Of a stretch of DNA of 39,510 nt, positions 1 to 7,604 are shown in pieces. Each line of letters begins with the position of its first letter. Positions within the stretch are counted from its first letter, which is position 1. Below the pieces are notes generated by a model that worked only from the letters and a program-made list of their open reading frames with translations, did no database searches and was not told the DNA's origin. This DNA is from a virus: IMG/VR virus record IMGVR_UViG_3300045253_000045, positions 1 through 39,510 of that record. One strand, 5' to 3'. Position numbers and translations under genes: made by a program.

Positions 1-127
1 TCTGAATGTCGGGAAGGACGATGTTGTTCTGAACAACGTCCAGCGTCCCGACCAGGGCCGCCGCGGAGGCGATGACACCGGCGAGCCATATCGGCGACAG
101 TCCACCCCCCGGACCGCCGCCGCCCCC
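1..127. repeat. 127-bp terminal direct repeat, left copy (assembly join)
   Basis: These 127 bases are identical to the last 127 of the window. Removing one copy lets the tape measure reading frame run on without interruption, so the contig closes into a 39,383-bp circle. A length of 127 matches a common assembler k-mer, so a physical terminal repeat is less likely than an assembly overlap of a circular or circularly permuted genome. Confidence 0.95.
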
Positions 128-1270
128 ACCCCCTGATACGAACATCGGATTCGCCGGCGAGGAGCCACGCGAAGCGAACAGGTCAAAGCCCTTGCCGAGC
201 AGGCTGCCGCCGAGTTTGATGGGGTCGAAGCCGAATAGGAACTTCACGGTCTTATCGGCGACCAGTCCCGAGACGAGCAGGTCGCGGAATGGCTTGGGTA
301 GCCCGTTCCAGAAGCCGGAGATCGATCCTACGACGTTGCCGATCGTCCCCGCCGCGTCGCCAGCGAACTTCGCGGCGTCCTTGAAGAACTGCACGATGTC
401 CGTCCGGTGATCGCGGACGAACGATGTCAGGTGCTTGGCGAGGTCGGTGATCGTCGGCACGAGCGTGAGGCCGATCTGGAGCTCGAGGCCGCCGAGGGCG
501 GTGTTCCAGTCCCGTGTGGCGTTCTTGAGGTCGCCGAGCGCCTTGACGTTATCGCCGGTAAGGGTGAGCCCGAGCGTCTTTGCCTCAACTTCGGCATCGG
601 CGATACCTTGCCTGCCTGCCTTCAGGATCGGGATGAGGTCCTGCCAGGAGCGGCCGTAGATCTTCGACAGCGCCGCGGCCTTCTCGGTGGCCGGGATGGA
701 CTTGTTGTTGAAGTAGTCGGCGGTTTGGAGCAGGAGCGCATTCGCGTCTAGGAGTTTCCCGTTGTTGTCGGTCAGGGTGAGCCCGAACTCCTTCTGGAAC
801 TTGGCGATGCCATCCTTCCTCGCGGCCAGAAGGCCGACGTTCTTCTCCATGAACCCGACCAGGCGGGTGGCCTTATCCGCCCCGATCCCGAAGTGTTCGA
901 GCGCCGCCGCCATCGAGGACGCGGCCTCTGCGCCGAGCCCGGTGATCGCCGAGAGCTGGCGCACCTCGTCACCGAAGCTCTGCGCCATCGAGATGCCGTG
1001 TTCGAGGGCGCCTCCGAGACTCAGCAGGCCGCCGATCCCAGTGAAGACCGCGATCCCTCGCGCCGCACCCTCGAGGCGGCCCTTGAACGTCGAGAGGGCG
1101 CTGCCAACTCCGCCAGACAGTCGGCTCGCGAACGTCTCGGCCTTGGTGGTCCCTGAACCAACGGCGGTCCCGAAGGTCCCGAGCCTGCTTTCCGCGGTAG
1201 CGATGCCCGAGTTGAAGTTGCCCTCGAGGTTAAGTTGGACGGCGAGCTTGGCGGTCTCGGCGATGGTCAC
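1..1270 (-). CDS. Tail tape measure protein, N-terminal part (continues across the join)
   Basis: Sets tail length and sits in the tail lumen. The frame opens at GTG 1270, whose GTGA overlaps the stop of the upstream chaperone fusion, and runs off the left edge. After the circular join it continues from 39383 to a stop at 38866, giving 595 residues. Visible features are a hydrophobic stretch at about residues 72-89, a Gly-rich run near 377-386 and a second hydrophobic stretch near 391-407. By the usual rule of about 0.15 nm per residue the tail would be near 90 nm, which is short. The call rests on size, hydrophobic segments and position directly after the frameshifted tail chaperones and before the tail hub gene. 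It is on the small side for the family. Confidence 0.88.
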   Translation of the reverse strand, partial: MTIAETAKLAVQLNLEGNFNSGIATAESRLGTFGTAVGSGTTKAETFASRLSGGVGSALSTFKGRLEGAARGIAVFTGIGGLLSLGGALEHGISMAQSFGDEVRQLSAITGLGAEAASSMAAALEHFGIGADKATRLVGFMEKNVGLLAARKDGIAKFQKEFGLTLTDNNGKLLDANALLLQTADYFNNKSIPATEKAAALSKIYGRSWQDLIPILKAGRQGIADAEVEAKTLGLTLTGDNVKALGDLKNATRDWNTALGGLELQIGLTLVPTITDLAKHLTSFVRDHRTDIVQFFKDAAKFAGDAAGTIGNVVGSISGFWNGLPKPFRDLLVSGLVADKTVKFLFGFDPIKLGGSLLGKGFDLFASRGSSPANPMFVSGGGGGGGPGGGLSPIWLAGVIASAAALVGTLDVVQNNIVLPDIQ

Positions 1271-1937
1271 GGCGTCACGGCCGTCGCCGCAGCGAATGCG
1301 GCGTCCTCTGCGGCGCGCACGAGCTCAGCGGCGATGTTCTGGCGTGCGCCGATACGCATCTCAGCGGCGAGGGTGAGTGACAGGTTGGCTTCCTTCCAGG
1401 TCAGGGGGCCGGGACCGCGGACGGTTGTCCAGCCTTGCTCCGCGGCGAGGATGGCGCGGAGGGCGTCCGGTGCTTCCGCCCAGAGCCGTTCTTGGCTGAT
1501 GTCAAGTGATCCTGCGGCGTGATGTGCGAGGACCTCGCCCTCGCGGCTTGTAAAGGGCGCATCAGGAGGGGCTGGTACAGGTTGTTCGCTCGCTCGGCGA
1601 CCTCGTATCCGCCGGCGCGATACGGCAGCCGCCGCAGTGCGTTCTCAGGCGTCACCGGCTCGGGTTGCCCCTTCTCGTCGACCAGCGTCCACGCGATGAT
1701 CGCGAAGCGCAAGTACAGGCTCGACAGGGCACCGATAGCCAGAGATTCCTCGGTAGCAGTCGAGAGAACATAGGCCGCAGCCATCCCGAGCTCGAGCGGG
1801 ACCTCGGGCGCGAGGATGACGGTATCGGTCTCGTGTGGCTTGCCCACGCACGAACAGTCGATGGTCACGATGTTGGGTGCTGAGGGACCGGGTGTCGCCG
1901 ATCCCTCAGCAGGGACGCCCGACACAGCGTCAGTCAT
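1267..1937 (-). CDS. Tail assembly chaperone GT, made by -1 frameshift
   Basis: Read from ATG 1937 for 129 codons to the slippery heptamer at 1557-1551, then shifted to the -1 frame for another 94 codons, stopping with a TGA at 1269-1267 that overlaps the GTG of the tape measure gene. The fusion would be 223 residues. The -1 frame carries ordinary protein sequence (for example LDISQERLWAEAPDALRAIL) and resembles the T extension of tail chaperones, while the zero frame becomes Ser/Arg/Pro-rich at the same point. In lambda-like phages G and GT bind the tape measure protein and recruit tail tube subunits. The architecture and position are classic. The shift itself is inferred. Confidence 0.83.
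1401..1937 (-). CDS. Tail assembly chaperone G
   Basis: 178 residues from ATG 1937, which has a strong Shine-Dalgarno AAGGAG nine bases upstream. The first 129 residues are shared with the GT fusion. They include a segment with PLELGMAAAYVLSTATEESL and a helix-rich part ending at the frameshift site. The last 49 residues are a low-complexity Ser/Arg/Pro/Lys tail, as expected when only the shorter product is selected for function. It lies 13 bp after the major tail protein and before the tape measure, the standard place for this gene. Confidence 0.8.
   Translation of the reverse strand: MTDAVSGVPAEGSATPGPSAPNIVTIDCSCVGKPHETDTVILAPEVPLELGMAAAYVLSTATEESLAIGALSSLYLRFAIIAWTLVDEKGQPEPVTPENALRRLPYRAGGYEVAERANNLYQPLLMRPLQAARARSSHITPQDHLTSAKNGSGRKHRTPSAPSSPRSKAGQPSAVPAP
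1551..1557 (-). promoter_or_regulatory. Programmed -1 ribosomal frameshift site (C CCT TTA)
   Basis: On the minus strand the heptamer is CCCTTTA, read in zero frame as C CCT TTA, which fits the X XXY YYZ rule. A -1 slip re-pairs both tRNAs on CCC TTT and opens the 94-codon frame that ends at the tape measure start. It is the natural switch point because the downstream coding signal moves from zero to -1 frame here. Confidence 0.8.
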
Positions 1938-1950
1938 GGCTTGATGCTCC

Positions 1951-2979
1951 TTAGACGGTGGTGGCTTGGGTGTTCACGCACGTGATGCGGAACGGGTAGG
2001 TCAGGGTGCCGTCGTAGATCTGGTGTCCGGTGAGGGAGAAGCCCGTGTTCGAGTTGATCGTGGATTCGGCCCTGGTGATCCAGTAGCCGGGGATGCGGAC
2101 TGACATCGAGTACGGCTGGCCCGAGCCGGCGAAGGGGACTGCCGTGGTGCGGAGCTCGAAGAACCGTTCGGTCGGGCTGGCCCCGATCCACTTGACCGCC
2201 TCGGCGACTGCCGCGGCGTCCTTGGTGACGTTGATCATGTACGTGATGACCCGCTCACCACGACCGTAGTTGGCGACGTTGAAGCGGACGCTGTTGCCGT
2301 TGGCAAAGCGCTTCACGTCGATGTTGCCCTCGTACTGGATCGAGGCGTCGTACAGCGTGTCGGCGATGACGGTGGTGCCGATCGCGCCCGCGGTGTCGTT
2401 GATGTAGAGCGACGTGTCGGCCATGTAGAGCGGAGTCGGCGAGGTATCGACCGCCAGCGCACCCGTGGGCGTCGCGGGGTAGATCGACTTGGCGAAGCGG
2501 TAGTTGGCCGACACGCCGATCGGCCCGAGATCCTGCGAGTAGGTGAGCGTCCAGCCGGTGATGATCCCGCCCGCGCCAGCCCATGCGTCGGCGGTCGCAT
2601 CATCGAACCACTCGCCGGTCACGGTGTCGAAGACATCCTGTGTGGTCGAGGCGGGCTGCCACGCCCACGACTTGCCGGTGCCGCCCACGGTGGACGGCGT
2701 GACGTTGCCCTGGATCGACGGACCCATGAGCGCAGGCACGTCGTTGGCGAAGAGCTGTCCGGTGGCGACGCCGGTCACGTCCTCGGCCACGCGGTAGGGC
2801 GCGATGGCCTGATCGAGCGTGCCAGTATCTGCGGTCGGGAACGTCCAGTGCGGATCGACGGTCGGTGCGAAAGCCCACGGCATCCGTCGAGTCGCCGCGT
2901 GCTGCGTATCGAACGCGCTTTCAAGTCCAAGCTGGAATGCTCGAAGGCGAGTACTACCCGCGAGCGGCGTCAACGGCAT
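1951..2979 (-). CDS. Major tail (tube) protein
   Basis: 342 residues, ATG at 2979 preceded by a GGAGA-type ribosome site. The sequence has the rich beta-strand pattern and moderate size of siphovirus tail tube proteins, with Gly/Thr/Val-rich segments, the motif GEGNID-like turn (YEGNIDVKRF) and an Ala-rich helix AAAVAEAVKWIG near residue 260. It lies between the tail terminator-like gene and the G/GT chaperones, exactly where a major tail protein belongs. A 74-bp gap with a strong inverted repeat precedes it, unusual in a genome of overlapping genes, and may serve to raise or separate its expression. No extra Ig-like domain is evident. Confidence 0.8.
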   Translation of the reverse strand: MPLTPLAGSTRLRAFQLGLESAFDTQHAATRRMPWAFAPTVDPHWTFPTADTGTLDQAIAPYRVAEDVTGVATGQLFANDVPALMGPSIQGNVTPSTVGGTGKSWAWQPASTTQDVFDTVTGEWFDDATADAWAGAGGIITGWTLTYSQDLGPIGVSANYRFAKSIYPATPTGALAVDTSPTPLYMADTSLYINDTAGAIGTTVIADTLYDASIQYEGNIDVKRFANGNSVRFNVANYGRGERVITYMINVTKDAAAVAEAVKWIGASPTERFFELRTTAVPFAGSGQPYSMSVRIPGYWITRAESTINSNTGFSLTGHQIYDGTLTYPFRITCVNTQATTV

Positions 2980-3012
2980 GAGCTGTCTCCCGCGGAGTGG
3001 GGAGGCCGCGAT

Positions 3013-3041
3013 CTCGTGGGTAACTCCGCATTCCCCACGAG
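3013..3041. promoter_or_regulatory. Perfect 8-bp inverted repeat in the gap before the major tail gene
   Basis: CTCGTGGG and CCCACGAG form a perfect 8-bp stem with a 13-base loop in the 74-bp gap 2980-3053. No U-run follows on the minus strand, so it is not a canonical intrinsic terminator. It could be a stabilising hairpin or an RNA processing site for the downstream major tail mRNA. TAGAACC also occurs twice just upstream. Confidence 0.5.
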
Positions 3042-3053
3042 GCGGGTTCTAGT

Positions 3054-3680
3054 CTAGGTTCTACCCTCCATCACGAACGCTCGGAAGCTCAGGATCTGGC
3101 TGTACCAGAACAGGTTCTGGCCTTCCCCAACCGCGCCACTCTCGCCGTCCGTCACGCCGATGGGTTCGACGATGCTGGTCCCGGACGCCATGTGGTAGTT
3201 GGCGGTGAGGAAGTCCATGATCGCGTCCACGAGCAGGTCGCCGCGGTTGGAGGTCTCGGTGTTGTCGGCCACGTTGTCGGTGATCTCGACCGTGAAGCCG
3301 TCCATCTGCCGCTGCCGCACCCCATTCGTGGTGGCGATCGATTCGGTCAGGTTGCCGACGGTCATCGCGGGCAGGTCGCCCAACGTGAACGATTCGGGCC
3401 GGACGCGCCAGATCTTCCGCAGCAGGGTGGGGTTGGCGGCCTTGAACAGGCCCAGCGTTGTGGTGATCCCGGCCCGGACGTTCTGCCGGAAGGTCGTGTT
3501 GAGCGTCCAGACCAGGGTTGCGCCGTCGGTGACCGCCCAGGGGGGACTGGACGGCCACGACGGCTCGGTGCCTGCTGATGTGCCTGCGGTCGTGCACCGC
3601 CACAGGGGGAGGCCGGTGGTCTCGGTGACGACCGCGCCTGCGAGGTAGGCATGGTTCGGGAGCCATTTGATATCGGTCAC
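3054..3680 (-). CDS. Tail terminator/completion-like protein with extra N-terminal module
   Basis: 208 residues from GTG 3680, chosen because its GTGA overlaps the stop of the upstream gp10-like gene. An earlier in-frame GTG at 3695 is possible. Residues about 5-60 form a Trp/Pro/Gly-rich module (ends in TEPSWPSSPPW and TDGATLVWTL), a pattern I know as a repeat in phage tail fibres and spikes rather than in terminators. The rest, from about residue 62, has a helix plus beta-sheet pattern (FRQNVRAGITTTLGLF, then FTVEITDNVADNTETSNRGD) suited to a ring-forming tail terminator. Position between the HK97 gp10-like gene and the major tail gene supports the call. Family assignment is by context, not by a strong motif. 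Confidence 0.55.
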   Translation of the reverse strand: MTDIKWLPNHAYLAGAVVTETTGLPLWRCTTAGTSAGTEPSWPSSPPWAVTDGATLVWTLNTTFRQNVRAGITTTLGLFKAANPTLLRKIWRVRPESFTLGDLPAMTVGNLTESIATTNGVRQRQMDGFTVEITDNVADNTETSNRGDLLVDAIMDFLTANYHMASGTSIVEPIGVTDGESGAVGEGQNLFWYSQILSFRAFVMEGRT

Positions 3681-4141
3681 GCCGCGGAGTCCCACAAGGT
3701 GACGATCGCATTGGCCCCGGTCTTCTGGACGGCCGTTCGAGCTCCGGGCATGAGGAACGGATACGGCTTTGTGCCGGGGTGGTGGACGATCTTGGCGAAG
3801 GCATAGCCGACGACGTTGCCCTTGGCCGACGATGGCCTACCCGAGAGTCGGAAGCCCTTGGACGATGACGTGGCCCAGCGGAGCGCGAGCTTCGCCTTGG
3901 GCGTGATCATGTGAGGCTTGGTCCCTTCCTCCAGGAACACCGCCCCGAAACCAGCTTCGACTGTCACGGACGTGGACGAGACCGACGCGACGTGGATGCT
4001 CCGGCCCGTCGTGCCGGTCTTGCGGTGGACGAGCAGCTTCGCCTCCCGGACCGTGGCGAGGCCGAGCAGCTTCGGCAGGTTCGCCCCGCCGATGGCATGG
4101 AGACGCGCCATGAGCTGCTGCTCCCCGACGAGCCTAGCCAC
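3677..4141 (-). CDS. HK97 gp10-like head-tail joining protein
   Basis: 154 residues. It carries the features of the HK97 gp10 family: an early helix with EAKLLVHRKTGTTGRSIH, where the K-T-G-T-L/T-x-R-S pattern is typical, a middle VFLEEGTKPHMITPK with the conserved G-T-x-x-H/P-x-I-x-P block, and a C-terminal HPGTKPYPFLMPG, the family's near-universal H-P-G-x-x-x-x-P-F-(L/M) motif. It acts at the neck during head-tail joining. The start used is GTG 4141, overlapping the upstream gene by 8 bp. An internal ATG at 4111 has a better GGGGAG ribosome site and is an alternative. Confidence 0.82.
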   Translation of the reverse strand: MARLVGEQQLMARLHAIGGANLPKLLGLATVREAKLLVHRKTGTTGRSIHVASVSSTSVTVEAGFGAVFLEEGTKPHMITPKAKLALRWATSSSKGFRLSGRPSSAKGNVVGYAFAKIVHHPGTKPYPFLMPGARTAVQKTGANAIVTLWDSAA

Positions 4142-4316
4142 CGACGGACCGCCATCGTCCGTTGTCGATCTTGATGAGCACGAGTCGCTTGCCCGCTACC
4201 GCGAGGCCCATCGTTCGTTCCTCCGAGAGCCCGAGGAAGTGCAGCGCACGGCAGACTTCGATCCACGCGCGGAAGGCGAACGTCCACGACCGGATCGTCA
4301 CGGTGATCTCAGCCAT
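4134..4316 (-). CDS. Small protein of unknown function in the head-tail region
   Basis: 60 residues from ATG 4316, overlapping both neighbours by 8 bp. It has an aromatic helix-like start (RSWTFAFRAWIEVCRALHFL) and a basic C-terminal half. It is too short for a usual head-closure protein, though that slot between connector and gp10-like protein is otherwise empty here. I do not recognise a family. Confidence 0.6.
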   Translation of the reverse strand: MAEITVTIRSWTFAFRAWIEVCRALHFLGLSEERTMGLAVAGKRLVLIKIDNGRWRSVGG

Positions 4317-4440
4317 GCGCGGTGAGGCTCCGCATCGTCGCGATCATCCGGGCCGGCGCGCAGACGCGGCACAGCCACAAGGCGCGGCCGACGAGCGGCA
4401 TCTGGACGAGTCGGGCCTTCCGCCCGCATGGGCACCTCAT
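4309..4440 (-). CDS. 43-residue Cys-rich (zinc-ribbon-like) protein
   Basis: ATG 4440 overlaps the stop of the connector gene by ATGA. The protein begins MRCPCGRKARLVQ and has a second Cys pair, CRVCAP, near residue 28, giving a CxC...CxxC arrangement that could hold one zinc ion. Short zinc-ribbon proteins of this kind sit among head-tail genes in many actinobacterial phages. No function is known to me. Confidence 0.65.
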   Translation of the reverse strand: MRCPCGRKARLVQMPLVGRALWLCRVCAPARMIATMRSLTAHG

Positions 4441-5123
4441 CCCGCGCTGACCACCTGCTGGCCCGCCTGCCAGCTCGTGATGAAGCCCTGCACTGTGGAG
4501 GGCATCGAGGCGTAGTTGATGATCCCGCCCTGGGGGGTGACGATCGTCTCGGCGAGGATCGCGGCGGGCTGCTTGGTGAAGAACGAGGCGAGCTGCTTCA
4601 CCGCGAGGAGCCACGCGAAGGGGTAGGTGCCCGACGCATACCCGCCATCGCCCACAATGATCATGTCGTTCGGCATCGAGGTCCAGGCGTACCCGCCGCC
4701 GTAGTTGCCGGGGTAGAACGGGTTGTCTAGGGCGGCGTCCCACCAGTTCGGGTTGGCGAGCCACCAGTGCTCCATGTCGCCCCGGAAGGGCCGGAACTGG
4801 AGCGCCGTGAAGATGCCCGTGTTCTGCACGTCCGGCAGCGGCCACACCGCCTGGTTCTGGATGAGGACCGAGCCGTAGGCGGTGATCGAGGTGAAAGTGC
4901 GGAAGCCGGGGATGGGCACGATCGCCCGGAGCATCGTGGTCGAGGTGTAGGTCACGGCAGGTCGGTCCACGAACCAGCGCTTCGTCGCCCGCTCGAGCGT
5001 CTCCTGCGCGGCGAGAATGTTCGATTCGATCTGGCCGGTTGACAGCGACGAGTTCCCGGTCGGGTTGTCGACCTCGAGCTGGAGGTAGTCGCGGACTTCC
5101 GCCGCCGATACGGTCAGGGTCAT
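4437..5123 (-). CDS. Head-tail connector (adaptor) protein
   Basis: 228 residues, ATG overlapping the upstream glycosyltransferase stop. The N-terminus (AAEVRDYLQLEVDNPTGNSSLSTGQIESNILAAQETLERATKRWF in outline) matches the helical start of gp6-type head-tail adaptors, in which a short helix, a loop, a long helix and T-x-R form the ring around the portal. The middle is a larger beta-rich, Trp/Tyr/Gly-rich insertion (about residues 60-165) not seen in minimal adaptors of 100-120 residues. The C-terminal part is helical (AWLLAVKQLASFFTKQPAAIL). Its normal neighbour, the major capsid gene, is separated from it by the seven-gene glycan cassette. Confidence 0.72.
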   Translation of the reverse strand: MTLTVSAAEVRDYLQLEVDNPTGNSSLSTGQIESNILAAQETLERATKRWFVDRPAVTYTSTTMLRAIVPIPGFRTFTSITAYGSVLIQNQAVWPLPDVQNTGIFTALQFRPFRGDMEHWWLANPNWWDAALDNPFYPGNYGGGYAWTSMPNDMIIVGDGGYASGTYPFAWLLAVKQLASFFTKQPAAILAETIVTPQGGIINYASMPSTVQGFITSWQAGQQVVSAG

Positions 5124-6406
5124 GCCGCCACCTGCATTCCGAGCTTCGCGTCGATGAGGGCGACGAACTGCTCCGCCGCCTTGGACCAGCGGAAGAGCGC
5201 GCCGACGTGGATCGGCCCGAGACTCCCAAGATACCTGCGGGACTTGCGGCTCGTGGCGAGCTGCTCCACCGCGTGGCCGAACAGGTCCTCCCGCACCCCC
5301 GCCCAGAAGGACGAATAGATGTTGTCGATGAGCCCTGCGGGTGGAACGAGAATGCCCGCCTTGCCGATGACCTCAGTCACGGACGAGTAGTCCATCCCCA
5401 CTGCGGGAACGCCGCAGGCCAAGGCTTCCGCGATGCACAGCCCGAAGCCTTCCGCGGCCGGCGAGACATAGATGTCCGAGGCGTTGAGCATCGCACAGAG
5501 AAGAGGGCGGTCGACGGGAGCCCCGGCGTCGTGAAGGCCGGTCGAGAGCATCCGGCGCTGGATGTGCACCGGGTATGCGGACTTCTCGATCTCCAAGTCC
5601 CCGCCCTGGTAGATCGTCCGGGTGTGGTAGATGAGATCCACTTCTGGGTTGCGATCGAGGACCGGCGCGATCGAGCGGAAGAGCGACTGCCAGCGCTTCC
5701 GTGGGACGTTCGCATCGTGACGGAACAGCGCGACCCGCCCCGGCTGCCACAGGGGCCAGGACTTGCCGGTAGACGTGTCGTTCACCTTCAGCATCGCGCC
5801 GAGAAAGCGCTTGCAGTCGTCCTTGGAACGCAGCACCACGAAGCCATCGCGGGTGCGGATGGTGATCGGACGGCTTGCACTGACTGGGTAGAAGGCGTCG
5901 GTGTCCACCCCGTGGTAGACCACCGCAGGACGGTCGGGGTAGACCGTGGCGATCTGGTCGGCTCCGAACTCGCTCATCGCCACCGGGGTCATCTTCTGCC
6001 AGATCCTCGCGTGTCCGGGCTTCAGCCCGATGCCCTCGATCGGAACGTAGTGGAAGGCCGGAAAGCCGTCGGGGATGAACCGAAGGATGTCGCTGAAATC
6101 CACCGAGGCGTGGTCGCCGATGATGATCGCCGCCTCCGGTGACCAGCCGTCGATCTCGTGGAACAGCGCGTCCATCCTGCGCAGGATGATCTCAGCTTCC
6201 TCTGGTGCCTTGGGCGTGCCGATCCAGCCGTCGGTGGTTCCCAAGGCGATGACGCGGCCCTTGAATGCCTCGGGCAGGTCCTTGGACTGGTTGAGCGACA
6301 CGAACCGGACATCCACCCCGAGATCGAGCAGGGCCTGTCCAAGATCGATCGTGACCGTGCCGAAGCCCGTGGTTCCGAGATCGCCCAGGACCAGGATGCG
6401 GGTCAT
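5120..6406 (-). CDS. GT4-type (GT-B fold) glycosyltransferase
   Basis: 428 residues. The N-terminal Rossmann half starts with TRILVLGDLGTTGFGTVTID, a Gly-rich loop. The C-terminal half carries AAEGFGLCIAEALACGVPAVG with the E-x7-E motif (Glu319 and Glu327) that binds the nucleotide sugar in retaining family 4 enzymes. Length and layout are normal for the family. It is the last gene of the glycan cassette, coupled by ATGA to both the acyltransferase upstream and the connector gene downstream. It would transfer a sugar from a nucleotide donor to a glycan, protein or lipid. The acceptor is unknown, but the place inside the head operon suggests a virion protein. Confidence 0.87.
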   Translation of the reverse strand: MTRILVLGDLGTTGFGTVTIDLGQALLDLGVDVRFVSLNQSKDLPEAFKGRVIALGTTDGWIGTPKAPEEAEIILRRMDALFHEIDGWSPEAAIIIGDHASVDFSDILRFIPDGFPAFHYVPIEGIGLKPGHARIWQKMTPVAMSEFGADQIATVYPDRPAVVYHGVDTDAFYPVSASRPITIRTRDGFVVLRSKDDCKRFLGAMLKVNDTSTGKSWPLWQPGRVALFRHDANVPRKRWQSLFRSIAPVLDRNPEVDLIYHTRTIYQGGDLEIEKSAYPVHIQRRMLSTGLHDAGAPVDRPLLCAMLNASDIYVSPAAEGFGLCIAEALACGVPAVGMDYSSVTEVIGKAGILVPPAGLIDNIYSSFWAGVREDLFGHAVEQLATSRKSRRYLGSLGPIHVGALFRWSKAAEQFVALIDAKLGMQVAA

Positions 6407-7065
6407 ACGACCACCATCAGCCGGTCATGGAGCTGCGCAAGACGAACCTGCGCGGCCTCGGGGTAGTCGCGGAAGTTCAGGGTCCACGGATACGAGTAGC
6501 CCTGCCAGCGGAGATCGGTCACGGGCCGCAGCGTACCGCCCACAAGCGCCTGCCCGTCAGGCACATCGCGACTGACCGTGGAGTTGGCCCCGACGAAGCT
6601 CCCGACCCCGACCCGCACCCCGGCGATCACGACGGAGTTCATGCACACCACCGAGCCTTCGTCGACGATGGCGGGGATGTTGACGTGCGAGGGCGGGAGG
6701 CGGTTGTCGGTGACGTATGACCCGCCATAGAGCCGAGCGAAGTGCCGCAGCACCCCTTTGGTCATCTCGCAGTCGCCGTGGATGCGCACATAGTCGCCGA
6801 TCTCTCCTCCACCTTCCAGTCGGGACATCGTACCGATGCGGAGGTTGACCCCGATCTGGTTGCCGGCGCGGATGAGGACGTGGTGACCCGTCTCCAGCCC
6901 AGGTCCGATGTCGTTCCCTCCCTCGATGATCGAGTGACTGCGGATGACCGACCCTTCGCCAAGCTTCAGCGGGCCGTGGTCGGAGCCGATGATGCAGAAC
7001 GGCTCGATCACGACCGAGGGATGGATGGTGGTATCGGGGTGGATGATCGCGGTCGGGTGGATCAC
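6403..7065 (-). CDS. Left-handed beta-helix (hexapeptide) acyltransferase
   Basis: 220 residues starting at GTG 7065 inside GTGA. The sequence is a string of hexapeptide repeats beginning IHPTAIIHPDTTIHPSVVIE and running to about residue 165 (VVCMNSVVIAGVRVGVGSFV and SFVGANSTVSRDVPDG), the signature of left-handed beta-helix O- or N-acyltransferases. The C-terminus is a helix, EAAQVRLAQLHDRLM. Such trimeric enzymes usually move an acetyl group from acetyl-CoA to a sugar hydroxyl or amine. A His in the helix region is expected to be catalytic but cannot be singled out by eye. It sits between an SGNH hydrolase and a glycosyltransferase, so sugar decoration is the likely role. Confidence 0.85.
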   Translation of the reverse strand: MIHPTAIIHPDTTIHPSVVIEPFCIIGSDHGPLKLGEGSVIRSHSIIEGGNDIGPGLETGHHVLIRAGNQIGVNLRIGTMSRLEGGGEIGDYVRIHGDCEMTKGVLRHFARLYGGSYVTDNRLPPSHVNIPAIVDEGSVVCMNSVVIAGVRVGVGSFVGANSTVSRDVPDGQALVGGTLRPVTDLRWQGYSYPWTLNFRDYPEAAQVRLAQLHDRLMVVV

Positions 7066-7604
7066 GCCAGCACCGCCGAGACCGTCCGGGCGTAGAGGCG
7101 ATGACCCTCGCCGGTGAGATGTAGCCCGTCTCCGACCAGGAGATCGTCGAGCGGTTCGGCATCGAACGCCGCGCGGGTGTCGATCAGCGCCACCCCCCGC
7201 TCTGCGGCCACCCCTCGGAGCAGGGAGTCGTACCAGATCACGTCCTGAGCGTGCTGCTCACTCCTTCGCGATGGAGTCAGGGTGCACAGGTACGGCACAG
7301 CCCCGAAGCGCCGGCAGCGGTCGATCATCTCGCCGAGGTTGGCGACGTAGGCCTCGGGGGAAACACGTGGCAGTCCGCGGTCGGTCTCCCAGCGGTTGCA
7401 GTCGTTGTGGCCGAACTGGATCACTACGAGCTCGGGCTCGTGCATCTGGACATCGCGCGGGAAGCGCTCGAGGCCCTGCCGCGTCGTCTCGCCTGAGACT
7501 CCCCTGACCAGGACCGGACCGGTGTTGAGCATGACCGGCCACGGCACGTCGGGCGGATCGAGGTGCTGGCCCACGGTGATCGAATCGCCGATGCACACGA
7601 TCAT
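7062..7604 (-). CDS. SGNH/GDSL hydrolase of the glycan cassette
   Basis: 180 residues, a complete single-domain SGNH esterase. Block I is CIGDSIT with the nucleophile Ser8, block II is RGVSGET with its Gly, block III is FGHND at 64-68, and block V is DGLHL with Asp159 and His162. The family cleaves ester bonds and commonly removes acetyl groups from sugars. Some members transfer acyl groups. The gene is coupled by ATGA to the glycosyltransferase upstream and by GTGA to the hexapeptide acyltransferase downstream, so it may trim or edit acylation of the same glycan. No signal peptide is visible, so it acts in the cytoplasm or on the particle. Confidence 0.9.
   Translation of the reverse strand: MIVCIGDSITVGQHLDPPDVPWPVMLNTGPVLVRGVSGETTRQGLERFPRDVQMHEPELVVIQFGHNDCNRWETDRGLPRVSPEAYVANLGEMIDRCRRFGAVPYLCTLTPSRRSEQHAQDVIWYDSLLRGVAAERGVALIDTRAAFDAEPLDDLLVGDGLHLTGEGHRLYARTVSAVLA

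Noticed and set aside
1-127. True direct terminal repeat of a phage
   Set aside because: The size equals a common assembler k-mer and lies inside the tape measure gene. An assembly overlap is more likely, though a packaged repeat cannot be excluded.
5039-6142. Plus-strand open frame of 367 codons opposite the GT4 gene
   Set aside because: Low-complexity antisense product. The minus-strand glycosyltransferase has its motifs.
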